Positions 34,882 through 46,202 of a stretch of DNA of 64,000 nucleotides are shown here, piece after piece (within the stretch, counting starts at the first letter, position 1; every line of letters begins with the position of its first letter). This DNA is from Ophioderma brevispina (lineage: Eukaryota > Echinodermata > Ophiuroidea > Amphilepidida > Ophiodermatidae), in assembly GCA_023653785.1 (NCBI GenBank), contig JAMKCH010019861.1, positions 1 to 64,000 of the forward strand, written 5' to 3'. The notes below the pieces were generated by a model. That model had not been told where the DNA came from, searched no databases, and saw nothing but the letters and a program-made list of their open reading frames with translations. Made by a program: the position numbers and the translations under genes.

Positions 34882-35022
34882 CATGTATGCCAAGCCCATC
34901 TTGAATTTTGTGTAGAATATGTTCTCCCTTAGCCTTGTGTTCGGTACTCTCAGATAACTTGCCGGCCATGTGACCAAGTAACAGCACTGCAGTACGATGC
35001 ACATTGGGGTCACGAAGAGCAT
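34882..35022 (-). CDS. Exon: LLTP-like superhelix segment
   Basis: Two bases, 46 codons and one base, with acceptor GAATGCATTCCTTTCAG and donor GTATGTAACA. The translation ALRDPNVHRTAVLLLGHMAG...KAKGEHILHKIQDGLGIH has the paired-helix pattern of the lipid-transfer superhelix: a helix with a TAVLLLG core, a loop, then a second amphipathic helix. Together with the LGNAGH helix of the next exon it forms the clearest homology signal of the N-terminal part. The outgoing G plus the next exon's AT makes Asp, so the junction is clean. Confidence 0.85.
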
Positions 35023-35164
35023 CTGAAAGGAATGCATTCAATATTGCACATGTATTTATTCTAAATTTAATATCATTTAAAAATGTAAATATCACCAGAC
35101 ATGTAAAACAAAATGGGTATTAATAAAGAATTTTCTCACCCTTTACACATTAACCTTCATAGTA

Positions 35165-35370
35165 TGTTGAAAGATAAACATTATGAGTTACAATATACTC
35201 ATCCACCAAGGACACAGTTCAGTGAATTGTACTTGTACATACAGTGACATGAACTGACCTTATGTGATCTGGGTATCATATATCATACCCAAAAACCAGG
35301 GAGTATATTTTCTAAATACACTGGTGAATGTAAGCTGCTGAACTGTGCCATGGGAATTGAGACTACATTG
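35165..35370 (-). repeat. Dispersed repeat K, copy 2
   Basis: Reverse complement of 15625-15830 (TATACTCATCCACCAAGGAC, TGACATGAACTGACCTTATG, CTGGGTATCATATATCATAC). It is embedded in the left duplication copy and absent from the right copy. Confidence 0.6.
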
Positions 35371-35586
35371 GCTCATAGTGAAAAGGTCCATCCATGAAGG
35401 ACTAACGCTGGTTCAAACCTGGGTCTAAAGTTAGACTCCCTTTCAGAATACCAGCTTTAGAAAGTAACTTTAAATTACCGTACCTTATTTTTAGCCATTT
35501 CTGAAATATAATTGTGTCAAATATCTTGGCTAAAGATTAAGATTAAGAGGCCATAGTTACATAGCTAAATTATCAAGGACACTATT

Positions 35587-35715
35587 AAAGGTGCTTGTTC
35601 CGATTTATTTCAGGATGACAATGAGAAAAATATGACCTTTCATCCGATATCAAAATCAATGCTACTTCCAGGTTAATCGGGGGGGTCCCAAAGACAATCG
35701 GAACACACACTTTTA
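35587..35715. repeat. MITE family A, internally deleted copy
   Basis: Both ends are kept (AAAGGTGCTTGTTCCGATTT and CAATCGGAACACACACTTTT), but only 129 bp remain. It sits at a TTAA in the left duplication copy. Confidence 0.8.
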
Positions 35716-36339
35716 ACTCAGGTTAGTTCTAGTCTTCTGCACAGTCTGTGTGACTATATTTTTAATGGCATAAAACACAATGAAAATGCATACATTTTGG
35801 TCATCTTCCAACAAAATTGGCTTCACTCAAAGTTATCAGTGACATCCCCAGATAGGACTCATAATAGGATTAGGATCCAGTACAATTCCCACCTTGTTTC
35901 TCTTTTAGTATTTTCAGTGACATCCCCAGATAGGACTCATAATAGCATCCTGTACTATTCCCACCTTGTATCTATTAGTATTTTCAGCGACATCCCCAGA
36001 TAAGACTCATAATAGCATCCTGTACTATTCCCACCTTGTATCTTTCTTAGTATTTTCAATGACATCCCCAGAAGGACTGCTACCACCGGTAAAAAACAAA
36101 ATCGAACAAACCCGTTGAATGCGCTGGAACATATGCACCCGAAATGCAACAGTGGCAGGCACGGGGGGCACGAATGTAGCAAAAAGTGGTTAGACATGAG
36201 AGCTTCAACTCCAAATAACGTTAATAAGCAGCGCATACTACCTGCATTCAATTATCAAATTGAACTCGGGCATCAGCCAATGAAAGGCTTACATTTCAAG
36301 CTGTTTAGAATTATTTAAAATGTGAATCTCACCATATGT

Positions 36340-36805
36340 GTAAACTAAATTTCTCCGGTTCTTTCTCGGCTTTTCGCGCTGCTATATCAAGAATATAAGC
36401 GTTGGGCCGCCCCTGCCCGTTTGACCCTGCATGTGACCTTTGATCTCATCAACATATGAGGGAACACATGGTGCACCTATGACAAAAGTTTTTGGTTCCC
36501 ATTGAACTTCAAGTTTTCATTTTAGATAATTTTTACATTTTTTAGCCCCTTTTTCAACTTGACCTCACATGACCTTTGACCTTTCAACATGACCTTTGCT
36601 CATCAACATATGACGGATCCCATTGTGCACCTATACAGAAGTTTGGTTCCAATTGTAAGTTAAACTTTCAATGAGGTCAATTTAAAAAAAAAACTTAACA
36701 ATTGTGCACACACAACATCAACACAACACATCCACACGCACCACGATTGCTAAGTGGTCCTGCCAAGCCTAATATCTGGCGGCCCACAAAAAGTGTATTC
36801 TTGAA
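36340..36805 (+). repeat. Dispersed repeat family J, copy 1
   Basis: TTTCTCCGGTTCTTTCTCGGC, GTGGGCCG-like start, repeated GACCTTTGA words, CATCAACATATGAGGGA, AAGTTTTTGGTTCCCATTGA, and a CACAACA-rich end with GCTAAGTGGTCCTGCCA. Other copies begin at 38232, 40788 and 42655. Confidence 0.7.
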
Positions 36806-36824
36806 TTTTCTCTCTCATTTATAT

Positions 36825-37700
36825 TAACCTTCATAGTATGTTGAAAGATAAATTGTCCACCCATGAAGGACTAACCCTGGTTTAAAACCTGGGTCTAATG
36901 TTAGATTTCCTTTGAGAATACAAGCCTCAAATTAGAACTTTAAATTACCGTTTTTTTAGCCATTTTTTAAATCTTAATTTGTGTCAAATGACCTATGCTA
37001 GGGATAAGGATTATACAGAAGCCTTAGTTATATAGCCAATTAAAGGCCGACTCAGAGATTTCGAAATATAAACTTTTTTTGGGCAGTAATTAAAAATGTC
37101 ATCTAGAATAAAGATAGTTAATTCCTAAGTTAGAGATGAATCCAATTTGTGTTTTATGCATGCGAAAACATGTATGCGTCATAAGTGCCATAGGATACCG
37201 TGAATAACAAAATTTCCGGATCCGGGAATTCATAACAAAGTGTGATTTTCTATAAAGAACTGCGTTTTGAGAACTTAGTATTTCACAGGTGATTAGTATA
37301 TGGCAAGCATTATGTATTGCAAAAAAAACGATTTATTTGAAATGAGTACGCCCTCATCGGGAAATCTAGGGTCAGCCTTTAACAATGACACTTAATGTGA
37401 GTCATGTGTAATGTCTTCTACACAGTCTGGTGACTATATTTTCAATAGCATAAAAAACCACATGCAAAATGCATACATTTTGGTCATCTTCCAACAAAAT
37501 TGGCTGTTCATCAAAATTACCAGTGACATGCAGGATTAGGATCCAGTACTCTTCTCACCTTGTATCTCTTAGTATTCCGGTGGACATACCCTACTATTTC
37601 CACATGTATCTCTTTTAGTATTTTCAGTTACATCCCCAGATGGAATATAATGGATTAGGATCCAGTACATTTCCCACCTTGTATCGCTTTGGTATTGTTT
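36825..37700. repeat. Intronic segmental duplication, right copy
   Basis: Repeats 35148-36078, starting ATTAACCTTCATAGTATGTT and ending in degenerate units of the GTGACAT...CCACCTTGTATC array (37500-37700). Repeat K and the family A element are absent; a family C element is present instead. Confidence 0.8.
37046..37381. repeat. MITE family C, copy 1
   Basis: TTAA-flanked, 336 bp, ends AAAGGCCGACTCAGAGATTT and AAATCTAGGGTCAGCCTTT. It is inserted in the right copy of the duplication, close to the position where the left copy carries family A. Confidence 0.8.
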
Positions 37701-38231
37701 ATCAAAAAAATGAATGCAATATTGTTTTTTTAATTTTTCTTTTTTTATAATTTATGAACAATGAATGTCATTTAGTCTTACAATCTCTTAATGCGTATAT
37801 GCCCTGTGAAATCTCTGGATTAACTATGTTAAGTTTTCAGAGTTAAAGACCATGTCTTCAAACAGCATTGAGGAATTGCTGGGCAAAGAAAAAAAAGAAC
37901 CAAAGAAAATTATCACTTATTGACTTCTAGCCATTTAGATTCTCCTTTAAGGTAGCACACCTCTAAATAGTTACAGTGAAAAAACTGTGGGATACCTTCC
38001 ACTCACAGTAATATTCATGCAGCTGCCTTTATCATGTCGCATCTAGGAGGTTATTTTGAATGAAATGGTGTGTCAAAATGTAGCTGAGGGATGTGTAGTT
38101 AGGAATATATGAGCAAACTTGAGAAACAGTGATTTGATGGAAAAATAGGTGGTTGCACACGCCCTCATAAGTGTTCTGAGGATTTTGACGTAGGGAAACA
38201 TGCACTACTTCGTTGATCACAAATAACAAAC

Positions 38232-38592
38232 TAGAATTTCGGGTTCTCGGCTTTCGCGCTCGTATTATTCAAAGAATATCAGCTGTGGGCCACACATAGA
38301 AATATAAACAGGAAGAAGTGAACGCGTGTATTATGGATAGCCCAAGCCCGTAACAGTTTTCTCTCACACTCAGCGCGCCGGGGTTGTTGTTACGCAAGCA
38401 CACGGATGTATCATCTGTACGTCTCATTTTATGTTATCATGCTGCATGAAGGTCAATTGTAACAAAACTTAAACATTTTTAGTAAGACATACATACACAC
38501 ACACACATAACCAAGCACCATACACCCCGCACATGGATTGCAAGTGGTCCTCCAGCTATGCTGGCGACCACAAACAAATAAAAAGCGGCAGG
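38232..38592 (+). repeat. Dispersed repeat family J, copy 2
   Basis: AACTAGAATTTCGGGTTCTC, GGCTTTCGCGCTCG, AGCTGTGGGCC, and an end with CACACACACAC and AAGTGGTCCTCCAGCTATGC. The central GACCTTTGA section is replaced by other sequence. Confidence 0.6.
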
Positions 38593-39331
38593 CTCAGCTC
38601 AATTTTGATAACCAATATTGGGGATTTGTACGAGTTACTTTAGGGCTAAATTATATTATATAGTCTTTACCTATGAACATAATTAGGACTGCTACCATAA
38701 AGCCCTTCTCAAATTATGTTTTCCCCACCTACTACAGAATGGTCACATTTAATCCAAGGAAAATTAGAAAAATTGGGATGATTTACTGAAAAGGGGTGGG
38801 CAAGGAGGTAAGTGGGTGATCAGTCGTCAGTGAATTGGCTGGACTGGTACATTTTATGCCCATGATTATACTTTGCCGTCGCAGAGTGCGGATGCAAAAT
38901 CGCTAGTGAAAAAACGCTCATAGCGTTTTGTCATCGCTTCCAGCGTCAAAGTAGTGGGAGCGTCTGAGCGATTGAGTTGAATTGCAAGTCAACCTGGCTT
39001 GCGTGGGCTGCGTCAAGTCGTCTTGGGTGTGCTAGCGACGTACGCATTAGATCTCGGCAGTCGCTTTACAATAAGACGAAGTGATGTCATAAAAAAACGC
39101 TACGCTCCTTGCGATGGTTAGTATATCAGGGGCATTAGGCTAGAAACAAAAACTAACTGATTAAGACTTCAAAAAGAACACAGGTATTTGGGATTATGTA
39201 CTTCTGTTCTGTGCCCCCCCCTCCAACACACAGAGTCTTTTGTAGGCAGGTGTAATGTTTCCAGTTTAAATAAAGGAATATTTGGTTGCTTCAAAATTAT
39301 AAGAATCTGATCTTTTAGGGAGACCACTTAC

Positions 39332-39406
39332 GAATTCTTCATAGGATCTTTTCTCCACCAGCAAGGCCTGAAAGAGCTGCATCAGAAGACAAACCAATGG
39401 TAGAGG
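39332..39406 (-). CDS. Exon: helical segment
   Basis: Twenty-five codons, phase 0 at both ends, with a strong donor GTAAGTGGTC. The acceptor chosen (ACCAATGTGGAG) is weak, so the start could lie further upstream. The translation PLPLVCLLMQLFQALLVEKR then SYEEF is helical and hydrophobic, in keeping with a lipid-transfer superhelix. Its outgoing phase (0) does not match the next known exon (35022, phase 1), so at least one exon between them is unseen. Confidence 0.6.
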
Positions 39407-40164
39407 CTCCACATTGGTAAATCCAAAATTGTTTCCACATAAATAATAACATTTCCACAGGCAGCATTCATACCACTATAAAATGGAAAGTAGAACCATT
39501 TTGGAAAAGAATTCCAAACATACGTACCCCCTTAAAATTCACAGGAAAACTTATTTTTTATTTATGGCTTACACTAACAAAATACCCTAAACCCTAATGC
39601 CTGAAGAGCTTAAAAGTAGAAGAGGATTCCACAATTGGTATCCAGAGACTGTCTGCATAGAACATTGTTTTATTTATCGGACTAAACCACATGCATCATC
39701 GAAGGGGGATTTTTTGGGCATGTGAGTAGGTATGTAGGTCACACTGACCAAATGGTACTGAAAAAAAGGGGCTCTATATTATGCAACTCCATGGGATGAA
39801 TGAACAGCTTCGTAGTACAATTTGAATGGAGTTCAAATTGCATAGTCAAGGGTGTGTTGTAGTAGAACCTTGCACTGGAGATCAAGCATTGAATGAATGA
39901 TGAGTAAACAAAGGTAATCCTTTGTTTGTTGTGATGATTCATTATATAAACTAATAACCTATAATCTGTTTAAAATATGTCAAATGCAATTTGTAGTGAG
40001 GTCTTGTCGGATCAAGTAATAGCGGTGTTATGTTGATGAACTGGTCCCAAAATGACATTGTGGAAAGATGCTTGAGCAATGTGCTTACGCCAATGTGGTC
40101 TCATTTGGGGCTTGTTGATGGACGCACTCACTATATCTGGGATTTAGGGTATTTTTCTCACTAG

Positions 40165-40700
40165 GAATTAATAATAATAATAATAATACAGGAGTTCTTT
40201 ATAACGCCGCAAAATCATCAAAAGATCTCAGTGCGCACAAAACGACACAAAAACAGAAAGGACTCCACAAAAAACACTATGCGTTTGGGAAAGCCTGATG
40301 GAATAAATGGAGTCTGGAACGGCTCTGAACTGATTAGGGAGGATAAGTTTACGGAAGTAGTGTGTAGGAAGGGAGGTTTCCAGGGATGATGGGGGGGGGG
40401 CAGCAAAACGGGAAAGGGATCGCTCACCAAGATTGTAGAGCAAACCGAGGGTGTTAGGAGTTTTTGCGATGCGGAACGGAGTGATCGGGACGGTTGGTAA
40501 GTGCACAGGACAGAAGAAAGATAAGATGGCAGAGGTTCACCTTCAAAATGCGAAAAATAAAACACACAGTTTAAATTTAATGAGATAAATTGATAGGGAG
40601 CCAGTGAAGCTCCCGGGAAGGAATGGGTTATATGATCATATGGCGTTTCTAAGTTATGAGACGCGCAGCGGAATTCTGAATTCTTTGTGAATTCTCAGTG
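40165..40700 (-). mobile_element. 3' end of a CR1/L2-like LINE
   Basis: Minus-strand text across frames includes LPSRELHWLPI and LPSYLSSVLCTYQPSRSLRS, signatures of the C-terminal end of ORF2 in CR1/L2-type elements, followed at the 3' side by an (ATT)n tail (40169-40190). Frameshifts and stops make it inactive. Confidence 0.8.
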
Positions 40701-40787
40701 CTGTGGGATTTGAAGAAAGAACCACAGAAAGAGATATACATTTTACACATGTTCTAATCATTATTTTAACCTTTATAAAAAAAATAA

Positions 40788-41010
40788 CTAGAATTTCGCG
40801 GTTCTCGGCTTCGAGCTCGCTATATGGTCAAAGATATAAGCTGTGGGCCGCCCGCCCCATGACCTTTGACCCTGGGCACGTGGACCGTTGATCTCATCAA
40901 CCTATGGCGGGATCGCAGGTGCCCTTATGACAAAAGTTTGGTTTCCAATTGAACGTCAAGTTTTTTTCAATTTTCGATCAATTTTACCTTTTAAGCCCAT
41001 TTATCACCTG
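40788..41010 (+). repeat. Dispersed repeat family J, copy 3
   Basis: AACTAGAATTTCGCGGTTCT, GCTGTGGGCCGCCCGCCCCA, GACCTTTGACC and GATCTCATCAACCTATGGCG, truncated at the right and followed by GGCTTGAAAATGCAGAAAGG. Confidence 0.65.
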
Positions 41011-41689
41011 GCTTGAAAATGCAGAAAGGGGGGGGGATTTGCTATCATTCAGGCGTCGGAGGCGTCCGAGTCGGTTTCGGCGGACGTCGTCCACAACAAT
41101 CTTGAAACGCGATAAAAGGAGACCCATAAGGGTATGGTGATGTAAATTGGTCGGTGGGATCGGACTGCCATCCCTTCATCTGATTAGATTATGAGGATGG
41201 GCATTGCTAATTAGGTACCTATTTGCTAATAATGGAGTTTAATTTGGGGTCCAACACAACACAATCTTGTGAACGCGACTACATGAGACCCATAAGGGTT
41301 AATGGTGATGTAACTTGGTGGGTGGGATCGGGACTGCCATGCCCTTCATCTGATTAGGATTAGGGGTGGCATATGCCTAATTAGGTAACCTAATTTGCAT
41401 AATTAGTTAAATTTGGGGTATTTTACCCAAAAAGGTTGTGAACAATATCTGAAGATCAATAAGTCCGATTTTGATGAAATTGGTGGAAGGGTGGGGAATC
41501 ATGTACTCTCTCGTTGATTAGGTTTGTGGAGCTATGATATGCTAATTAAATAGCTAATTTGCATATTTATGGGCTAAAGTTGGGGGTTTTTCACCCAAAA
41601 AATTGTGAACCAAACTATCTGAGATCCATAAGTCCGATTTTTGATGAATGGAGGAGGGTGGGGAATCGTGTACTCTTGCGCTGATTAGG

Positions 41690-42640
41690 TTTAGGTGGAT
41701 GTTCCTGGTTAAGGGGGGTGTCCGGGGTTTAAGGGGGGTTGTCCGCTTTAAGGGGGTGTTGGGTTTAAGGGGGTTGTGGGGTCTTAAGGGGGATGTGGGG
41801 TTTAAGGTGGGTGGTCTGGGTTTAAAGGGGGTTTGTCCGGGTTTAAGGGGTTGTCTGGACTTAAGGGGGATTGTTGGGGTTTAAGGTGGGTTGTACGGGT
41901 TTAAAGGGGTTGTTCCGGGTTTAAGGGGGGGTTGTCTGGCTAAGGGGGCTTGTGGTTAAGGTGGGTTGTCCAGGGTTAAGGGGGGTTGTCCAGGTTTAAG
42001 GGGGGTGTGTCGGGTTTAAGGGGGGTTGTCAGCTTTAAGGGGGGGTTGGGTTGAAGGGGGATTTTGGGGTTTAGGTGGGTTGTACTGGGGTTAAGGGGGT
42101 TGTCGGTTTAAGGGGGTTGTCTAGGGTTGTCTGGAATTAAGGGGGATTGTTGGGCTTTAAGGTGGGTTATCAGGGTTTAAAGGGGTTGCCAGGTTTAAGG
42201 GGGGGGTTGTTGGGTTAGGGGGCTTGTTGTGGTTAAGGTGGGTTGCACGAGTTTAAGGGGGGGTTGTCCAGGTTTACGGGGGTTGTTGGGTTTAAGGGGA
42301 TTTTGGGTTAAGGGGTTTTTGGGTTTAAGGGTTTAAGGGGTTTTATGGCACATAATACGCGTACGCATGCGCAGACGTGCACAATGCACGCGCATGCGCG
42401 CATGTGCGTATGACATTGCTAGCGGACGTTGCACATGCGTGGTCCGGGTTGTGTTTAAGGGGGTTGTCTGGGCTTAAGGGGGATGTTGGGTTTAAAGGGG
42501 TTGTCCGGTTTGAAGGGGGGGTGTCTGGGTTAAGGGGCTTGTTGTGGTTTAAGGTGGGTTGCACGAGTTAAGGGGGGTGCCAGGTTTAAGGGGGTTGTTG
42601 GGGTTTTAAGGGGATTTTTGGGTTTAGGGGGGGTTTTGCA
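41690..42640 (+). repeat. G-rich minisatellite of TTTAAGGGGGGTTGTCC units
   Basis: About 40 degenerate units of 18-26 bp, built on GGGTTTAAGGGGGTTGT. Interrupted at 42348-42445 by an alternating purine-pyrimidine block (CACGCGCATGCGCGCATGTG). Short ORFs in it are incidental. Confidence 0.85.
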
Positions 42641-42654
42641 GCTGATTATTTAAA

Positions 42655-42980
42655 AAATTGTAAAACGCCAGGCCAGGGGATTTAGGGTTGAGAACCGCGA
42701 CGTGTATTTTTCAAATTGACCCTTCACAGGCCATTGCCCTTCAACATGACCTTTAACTCCATCAACATATGAGGGATACCATGTGCCCTATGACAGAAGT
42801 TTTGGTTCAAATTGAAGTTAAAATTTTCAAATTGAGGTCAATTTAAAAAAAAAACTAACAATTTGTGACACACACACACTTACAACACAACATCCCACAC
42901 ACACATCCACAACATACACAGGCCCACAAGGATTGCTAAGTGGTCTTGCCAGCTATAGCTGGCGGCCCACAACAAATTGA
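42655..42980 (+). repeat. Dispersed repeat family J, copy 4
   Basis: GACCTTTAACTCCATCAACA, TATGAGGGATACCATGTGCC, TTTTGGTTCAAATTGAAGTT, a CACA-rich segment, and the end AAGTGGTCTTGCCAGCTATA followed by GCTGGCGGCCCACAA. AGCTATAGCT near the end is palindromic. Confidence 0.7.
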
Positions 42981-43703
42981 ATTTTTTTTGGCAAAGAACC
43001 TTATGTCCAATCCCGTGGGGTTCTCAAGTTTGGTTTGGGTAGGGACGTTGCCTCAAGACTCTGGAAGGAGGAAGAAAAACTATAAAAAAGATAAAGAGGA
43101 AAAAAAAAAGGGGCGAAAAAACAAAAATGGAGGTGCTTACCATTTTTTGCCAAAAAGGGGACCATATCTTTAACAGAGATGGCAAATTTGGGCCAAATTT
43201 ACCCCAAATTTCCATTTTCACAACGAAAAATTTGACATATTAAGCAAATTTGGACAATTTGGATTCAGATGGGGAAATTTGACTAATTTTCCAACCAATT
43301 AGAGGAAAAAATTTGGAAAAAAAAAATGAACACATTGCTATACCAAAATTGGCATGAAAAAAAAAAGGGGTCATGACATTCCAGAGGCTGAAAATGGGAC
43401 TGTCTGTGGCAACATACCCGTATGGTCTTGTGTTGAGAACCCCCTCCCCCGGGCTCCAATAGGTGTTGGGCAATAAAAAGGCCTATAAAACCTTTTTTCC
43501 TATTGTATACATGTCCATTTTTTTTTTACCCAAAAAAGGATTTATTGATTATCTGTCATTACCTGTGAATGTGAAATTTGTTCTCCGACAGAAAAGAGTC
43601 ATAAATCTCAAACAAGAATCAGATCACCTACTTAGGTTTTGGGGCCCGTATCACTACATCAGTAAGGTGGGGATATCAAGTCAGTGTTGACAGACGCCAT
43701 CAC

Positions 43704-43846
43704 ATCGACCATGTTGTTGAGAATTGTGATCCTATTAGTAGACGTCTCAACTTCCTGTGTGCAATGAACTCCTGGGCAACTTGGTGAGCTGCTAATCGGT
43801 AGTATCTGAAGGAGGGATACGCAGAAGCCTTGAAGCAGTGGATACC
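43704..43846 (-). CDS. Exon with an apparent frameshift
   Basis: Acceptor TGATCATTTGTAG, incoming phase 0 in agreement with the 45567 exon. The translation GIHCFKASAYPSFRYYRLAA then HQVAQEFIAH is followed, after a one-base shift near 43760, by TQEVETSTNRITILNNMVDV. Each half looks protein-like only in its own frame. A second frame is open across the whole exon but gives a Cys/Ser/Pro-rich, less convincing product and does not fit the upstream phase. The donor (GTGATGG) is weak, so the 3' boundary is approximate. Confidence 0.5.
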
Positions 43847-43959
43847 CTACAAATGATCATGATAAGAATGAGACAAACATTTTAGTAACTTTTTCTTTCT
43901 ATCAATCCATAGACTCTTTTCATTGAGCTGTTTCGACATATTCTACTACATGCCCCATT

Positions 43960-44290
43960 ACCCATTGGTAAAGTAAAGTCCTTCCCCGCGCCGAATGGTG
44001 CATAGGGCTGTGCCTATCTCCGTTTCCAAACCCTAGGCCACACGTCTGCCAAAAACAGTGAAAACTTACTTTAGAGGGTTAGTCTTATGGTAGCTCCGAT
44101 GTTTACTTCCTACTCCATTCTTTAAATGCCGACATCTGACAAGAAGGCCAGTAGGTTTACCATTTTATAAGTCTGTGGGTATGACCCCGGCGGGATTAGA
44201 ACCCGCGGACACCCGACTGCGAGGGGGACGCCTACTAACACAAGGACAACACGCCGGGAGAGGTGCAATGGGATTGGCAAGGAGGGCAAC
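43960..44290 (-). mobile_element. tRNA-derived SINE
   Basis: On the minus strand a B-box-like GGGTTCTAATCCCGCC follows a degraded A-box region, and the body ends TGCACCATTCGGCGCGGGGA then AGGACTTTACTTTACC. The plus-strand ORF here is incidental. Confidence 0.65.
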
Positions 44291-44880
44291 CTCTCGGTGG
44301 AAGATCCTACTGAATCGTCATATTGGAAAGATTAAAATACTGATGATTCATAAGGTTCTTAATATTCCGGATGTATTGAATAGGTCAAATCGGGGTTAAA
44401 GACACAACAGTTTAAGAATTACTGGTATTTGAGTACTAGAGATATACAATGTCTGTTCTTAGCTTTAATCCGAAAGAAAAGTAAATCTGATTCTTTCCCC
44501 ATTCATAAAGCCACATAACCTGCAGGAGGTTGTGGTAATGAAAGTTCTGGCCTTGGTATTATCACATCCAGGGCGAATAGAAATTGCTTTCTTGAAAAAC
44601 GTCAATCGTGCATGCATAATCTAGATTCTACAGCTTAATTAGAATATTGCTCGATAAGGCACACCGGCTGAAAGGCTGATAATGTAATCAGTTGGGATAT
44701 AATAACTACACTGGAAAAACAAGAGAGCACTATTTGAAATAAAGCTCTTGTGGTATATTTCTAATCATCAAAACATAAGGCCAAAGAAATGTGAAAAAAA
44801 ATCGCAATGCGAAATGCGTTTGGTTTTTTAGAAAATGCTAGTGTGAAAGCGGATTTTTTTTTTGCATTTTTTCTGAATTA

Positions 44881-45253
44881 CAGTCCGACTCAGAGATTTC
44901 AAAATATAATTTTTGGATTGTAATTAATTAGAAATAGGTTGCCTGAACTAAAGATAGCGACCCAATGCCCAATTTCCAAATTTTGAGGTGAATCGGAATT
45001 TTTTCGTTTTGCTGCAGTAAACATTGATGTATTTCATATAGTCCACATAGGATACTGTTGTTATTATCAAAATCCAGATCCGGGAATTTTTAAAAACAAA
45101 ACTGTGATTTTCCATTGAAGGACATCGAATTGAGTCTAGCTATTTCACAGTGATCCAGTGTGTGGATAAGCATAAAACTTCTGCAAAAAAAAACACGATT
45201 TGAAGGAAAAATGGGGTGCAGGCCTCGGGGAAAATTCTATGAGTCGCCTTTTA
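44881..45253. repeat. MITE family C, copy 2
   Basis: GTCCGACTCAGAGATTTCAA at the left and TATGAGTCGCCTTTTAA at the right, with internal blocks (AACATTGATGTATTTC, GATCCGGGAATTTTTAA) shared with 37046-37381. Confidence 0.75.
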
Positions 45254-45566
45254 AAAAAAATTCAAATGAATGAATAAAACTTAAAAAAAACCAAAATTAT
45301 TGCGTGGTCAAAGACCAATTTTAAACAATGCATGCGGTCTTCTTATACAAACTGTTTTTTTTCGTGGCCTAATATCGAAAGCTTCATACTGTGGTCATGT
45401 ATTACATTTTAATAAATAAATGTTGGGAACACATTAGATTTGTGAAGCAGAGGAGTACGTAGAGGCATCAATCGGGTTCCATTAATCTTCAACCTTCAAA
45501 TTTCTACATCACTAATATGACTGTGAGTAACTTATCAATAATATTTTGGCTTTTTTTAACACTCAC

Positions 45567-45658
45567 CTCTACCTGGTGCATCTTCTCATACATGTCAAGT
45601 TTCCTTCTACCATCTCCCTCAAACCACTGGATTGGTATAAGGGTCTGGGTCTTGGAAC
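45567..45658 (-). CDS. Exon of the large gene
   Basis: Ninety-two bases with acceptor CGTTGTTACTAG and strong donor GTGAGTGTTA. The open frame reads SKTQTLIPIQWFEGDGRRKL, DMYEKMHQVE, and leaves phase 0. For phase agreement with the upstream exon (phase 0) the acceptor would have to be eight bases later (exon from 45650, starting TQTLIPIQW). The charged/hydrophobic pattern suits a beta-to-helix transition in a lipid-transfer N-terminus, but no diagnostic motif is visible. Confidence 0.7.
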
Positions 45659-46202
45659 CTAGTAACAACGAAAAAAATGTGTGTACTCATTAATTGATTC
45701 ATGCACATACGTCCACCACGCCTTGTTTATATAATCTTAAAGCAGTAATATCGCCCACGTCGTATGGCACACACAGTCATTTTTCTCCATGTTAAAAAAT
45801 TTTTGGAACATTGATTTTTTGAAATAATAATTTTAATTAAACAATTTGAACTGGAAGTCCCTCTAATCTTAATCACAGTTGATTTTTCAATCAAAATTTC
45901 CATAATTTTCTTGTTTGACATTTGAATTGTAAAACAAGAAATACCCTATGTAAGTAAATGACGGTGTTGTGATGTGCGTGTGGGGTGGTATTGTGTGTGC
46001 TCCAATCGCAAGTGAATGTGTGCACCAGCACCATTGAAGACTGATAAGAAAATAAGTGTAATATTCGCAATGTCCTCCAAATATTCTGTTAGACTAATAA
46101 GTCTTTGTTACTAATGTAGATGTTAGAGTTGTTGTGAAGAAAATCCAATAAAATTAGAAAATGGATGGACCCAAGTAAACTATTATCCCAGTAAGTCAAT
46201 AC

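Larger units (their letters stand above)
35148..36078. repeat. Intronic segmental duplication, left copy
   Basis: Begins ATTAACCTTCATAGTATGTT and is repeated from 36825. Towards its right side it contains four tandem 70-bp units built on GTGACATCCCCAGATAGGAC and CCCACCTTGTATCTCTTTTA-like blocks (35825-36078). A deleted family A element lies inside it. Confidence 0.8.

Noticed and set aside
41648..42571. ORFs with repeated GLRG/FKG motifs
   Set aside because: Artefacts of the TTTAAGGGGG minisatellite.
36340..42980. Family J as a Helitron
   Set aside because: There is a hairpin-like AGCTATAGCT near the right end, but I see neither a TC start nor a CTRR end at consistent positions.
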